Shown here: piece after piece, positions 62,201 to 64,000 of the stretch | How positions within the stretch are numbered: the stretch's first letter is position 1 | Layout of the letters: each line of letters begins with the position of its first letter | Origin: Halodurantibacterium daqingensis | GTDB taxonomy: Bacteria; Pseudomonadota; Alphaproteobacteria; Rhodobacterales; Rhodobacteraceae | Direction of reading: 5' to 3' | DNA: 64,000 nucleotides | NCBI RefSeq assembly: GCF_042666235.1 | Contig: NZ_JBHTFQ010000010.1 | Coordinates: 45,746 to 109,745, forward strand | Translations under genes and position numbers: made by a program | Notes under the pieces: generated by a model | The model's database searches: none | Told to the model about the DNA's origin: nothing | Seen by the model: the letters and a program-made list of their open reading frames with translations, nothing else

Positions 62201-63078
62201 GGACCCCTATCCATGACCGGCGCCTGATCCCGTTCAACGGGAAGGTCGCCGCCGCCAGCCTGTGGGGCCAGGTCGATGCCGAACAGTTCGTCGAGGGCGA
62301 ATGGCACCGCGTCATCCTTCCGGTTGCCGACCTGCTTGCCGCGCCGGACGGGCCGCGAGATCGTCAGGTTCTTCTGGGCGAACGGGTTCTGGTGCTGGAG
62401 CGGCGTCAGGACATGGCCTATGGGCAGATCGCCCGCGACGGCTATTGCGGCTGGATACGCGCCGAGGCGCTCGGACCCGACAGGGTGGCGACGCATTGGA
62501 TCGCCGCGCCGGGAAGCCACGGATATCCCGGGCCGGATATCAAGTTGATTGAACGCTGCGCCCTGTCTTTCGGGGCAGGTGTCACCGCAGTGGCCGAGCA
62601 TCCGGATTTCGTGGAAACCGATCTTGGCCTGTTCATTCCGCGCCAGCACCTGCGCAGGATCGGCGACTGGTTCGACGATGCCGTGGCCGTGGCCGAGCTT
62701 TTCCTCGGAACGCCGTATCTCTGGGGCGGCAACAGCCGCACCGGCATCGACTGTTCGGGGTTGGTGCAGGCTGCCTATCTGGCCTGCGGCATCTCCTGTC
62801 CGGGCGATAGCGATCTTCAGCAGGCCTGTTTCGGCACGCCCCTGCCCGAGGATGCGCTTTTGCAGCGCGGCGACCTTCTGTTCTGGAAGGGACATGTGGC
62901 GCTGGTGGCGGATGAGAACCGGATTCTGCACGCCAATGGCCACGCGATGTCCACCTGCCACGAAGCGACCGAGGCCGCGATCACCCGGATTGCGAAACAA
63001 GGCGGCGGCCCGGTGACAGCCCGCAGACGCCCGCCGCAGGACAGGGCCGAAAGCCCGAGGGTGTCGGCGCCGGCCTGA
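62197..63078 (+). CDS. NlpC/P60 family peptidase with SH3-like domains
   Basis: A 293-aa cysteine peptidase that likely cleaves gamma-D-Glu-diaminopimelate bonds in cell-wall peptides. Bacterial SH3 segments occupy about residues 20-150 (GERVLVLERRQDMAYGQIA). The catalytic domain has DCSGLVQAAY (C186), KGHVALV (H233) and ILHANGH (H245). There is no signal peptide, so it may recycle muropeptides in the cytoplasm like YkfC. The GTG at 62197 overlaps the aminopeptidase stop. Confidence 0.93.
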   Translation: MRTPIHDRRLIPFNGKVAAASLWGQVDAEQFVEGEWHRVILPVADLLAAPDGPRDRQVLLGERVLVLERRQDMAYGQIARDGYCGWIRAEALGPDRVATHWIAAPGSHGYPGPDIKLIERCALSFGAGVTAVAEHPDFVETDLGLFIPRQHLRRIGDWFDDAVAVAELFLGTPYLWGGNSRTGIDCSGLVQAAYLACGISCPGDSDLQQACFGTPLPEDALLQRGDLLFWKGHVALVADENRILHANGHAMSTCHEATEAAITRIAKQGGGPVTARRRPPQDRAESPRVSAPA

Positions 63079-63116
63079 CGGCCGGAAACGCCTCGGCGCA
63101 AGGTCGGGAGGGCCGC

Positions 63117-63461
63117 TTACTCGACCGGTCGGATCAGCTTGCGTTCCAGCACCCGCAGCACCGTCGGCAAGTCATGCCCCCGCTTCAGGATCTGGCCGTC
63201 CATGGCCACCACGGCGTACATGCCCTGACGGTTGCGCAGTCGGGGCCGCTTTTCGATCCGATAGAGCGGATGCTCAGCCGTCCGGCGGAAGATCGAAAAC
63301 ACCGCCATGTCCCGCAGGCAGGAAATGCCGTAGTCGCGCCACTCGCCTGCAGCAACCATGCGACCATAGAGGGTGAGGATTGCGCCCAGTTCGTGACGAT
63401 CGAAACTTGTCTGTTCCGGTGTCGCCTGGGGGTTCAATGGGCTCGGTGTCTGGACCGTCAT
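63117..63461 (-). CDS. DUF2794 domain-containing protein
   Basis: A 114-aa small protein that fits the alphaproteobacterial DUF2794 family (FDRHELGAILTLYGRMVAAG, EWRDYGISCLRDMAVFSIFR, PLYRIEKRPRLRNRQGMYAV). No function is known. The ATG is at 63461. Confidence 0.92.
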   Translation of the reverse strand: MTVQTPSPLNPQATPEQTSFDRHELGAILTLYGRMVAAGEWRDYGISCLRDMAVFSIFRRTAEHPLYRIEKRPRLRNRQGMYAVVAMDGQILKRGHDLPTVLRVLERKLIRPVE

Positions 63462-63506
63462 GAGACGAGTGTACGACGGTCCAGTGACAATTCAAGCGGC
63501 TTCCGT

Positions 63507-63788
63507 TCAGCCGCAGCGGATGTTCTGGATCCGTCCGGAGGAATCCACGTCAAAGTTTATCCGATGGGGAAGATAGTCCATCGTGACCATGTCATCGGGG
63601 CCGATCACGCGTACAGGGCCGGTGAAGGCCATCGTGGCAAGGACGTTGCGATTCTGGCCCAGAAGGTTCTGGAAGCCCTCGGCGCCGCAACTTGTCGTTT
63701 CAGGCGTGTCCTCGGTCGGTGGAAGCGGTGCGCAGGCGCCAAGCGCCATCGCAAGGCCAAGTACAGCTAGGCATGATGCGCGGGTCAT
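63507..63788 (-). CDS. I78-family peptidase inhibitor-like lipoprotein
   Basis: A 93-aa exported protein. The signal MTRASCLAVLGLAMALGAC ends in a lipobox (LGAC). The mature domain shows the I78 (elastase-inhibitor-like) pattern: SCGAEGFQNLLGQ, VRVIGPDDMVTMDYLPHRIN and the closing IQNIRCG with a conserved Cys pair. It probably guards the envelope against serine proteases. Inhibition is inferred. The ATG at 63788 follows GAGGAGAGAAAG. Confidence 0.85.
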   Translation of the reverse strand: MTRASCLAVLGLAMALGACAPLPPTEDTPETTSCGAEGFQNLLGQNRNVLATMAFTGPVRVIGPDDMVTMDYLPHRINFDVDSSGRIQNIRCG

Positions 63789-63914
63789 CTTTCTCTCCTC
63801 TGTCATCTGCTCCGACTGTTGTGTTTTGGTATCCAAACAACAAGGCCCGCCGTGGCTAGCGGTTGCATCTGCGCGAGGTTTCGCCCAATCTGCGCTGAAC
63901 TACAGGAGACAGCG

Positions 63915-64000
63915 ATGCGGACGAGAGCTGCGGTGGCCGTTGAGGCCGGGAAGCCGCTTGAGATCATGGAGGTCAACCTCGAGGGGCCGAAGGCTGGCGA
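63915..64000 (+). CDS. adhI: S-(hydroxymethyl)glutathione/class III alcohol dehydrogenase, 5' end only
   Basis: Only 28 codons are in the window (MRTRAAVAVEAGKPLEIMEV, then NLEGPKAG). They match the N-terminus of glutathione-dependent formaldehyde dehydrogenase, a zinc enzyme of formaldehyde detoxification. The ATG at 63915 has CAGGAGACAGCG upstream. No catalytic residues are visible. Confidence 0.8.
   Translation, partial: MRTRAAVAVEAGKPLEIMEVNLEGPKAG

Overview
The window looks like a chromosomal segment from a purple non-sulfur or related Rhodobacteraceae/Paracoccaceae bacterium (Alphaproteobacteria, Rhodobacterales). The evidence is high G+C, an FnrL-type oxygen regulator sitting beside ccoNOQP-ccoGHIS and an anaerobic coproporphyrinogen oxidase, a membrane-anchored cytochrome cy-type protein, and Rhodobacteraceae-restricted families (DUF6478, DUF2794). 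It is mostly dense core genome with many 4-bp start/stop overlaps. I see no transposase, phage gene, CRISPR array or plasmid function.

Layout. 1-3.9 kb: partial 2',3'-cyclic nucleotidase, NudC, an SRPBCC protein, prephenate dehydratase, cytochrome c. 4-11 kb: a yejABEF-type peptide importer ending in a translationally coupled glycosyltransferase. 11-22.4 kb: a micro-oxic respiration block with hemN, fnrL, a universal stress protein, ccoNOQP (cbb3 oxidase) and ccoGHIS (its assembly and copper supply). Four FNR-type boxes (TTGAY-N4-RTCAA) mark the control points. 22.4-33.9 kb: housekeeping genes, including a SPOR-containing DD-carboxypeptidase, ClpS, an RsmC-like methyltransferase, an SDR with no catalytic lysine, a GlcD-type FAD enzyme, the tesA/ybbA-ybbP pair and a standalone SelD-type FAD domain. 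33.9-34.8 kb: tRNA-Met followed by about 800 bp with no convincing gene. 34.8-38.3 kb: hemC, hemE, hemF and a small lipoprotein. 38.6-41.3 kb: YihY/BrkB, then an SOS mutasome cassette (imuA-imuB-dnaE2) reduced by a large internal deletion to intact imuA plus two stubs. 40.9-46.1 kb: a possible PopZ-family protein, tolC, pcm, and a large RTX protein with a glycosidase-like N-terminal half. 46.5-53.2 kb: a CinA-domain protein, GNAT, OmpA, FadH, DUF6478, a lipoprotein. 53.2-64 kb: ilvD, CPBP protease, accD-folC, zapE, an MFS transporter, M17 aminopeptidase-NlpC/P60, DUF2794, an I78 inhibitor, and the start of a class III alcohol dehydrogenase.

How the genes work together. The strongest theme is oxygen-responsive respiration and heme supply. 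FnrL probably controls its own gene or hemN, the uspA/ccoN divergon and ccoGHIS. The products make heme without oxygen (HemN), build the high-affinity cbb3 oxidase (CcoNOQP) and load it with copper (CcoGHIS), while HemC/HemE/HemF cover the general and aerobic part of the same heme pathway.

I did not find a wholly new defence or mobile system. The most unusual items are the scarred imu cassette, the RTX-glycosidase fusion near tolC, the FNR box abutting the TTG start of fnrL, and the SDR without its lysine.
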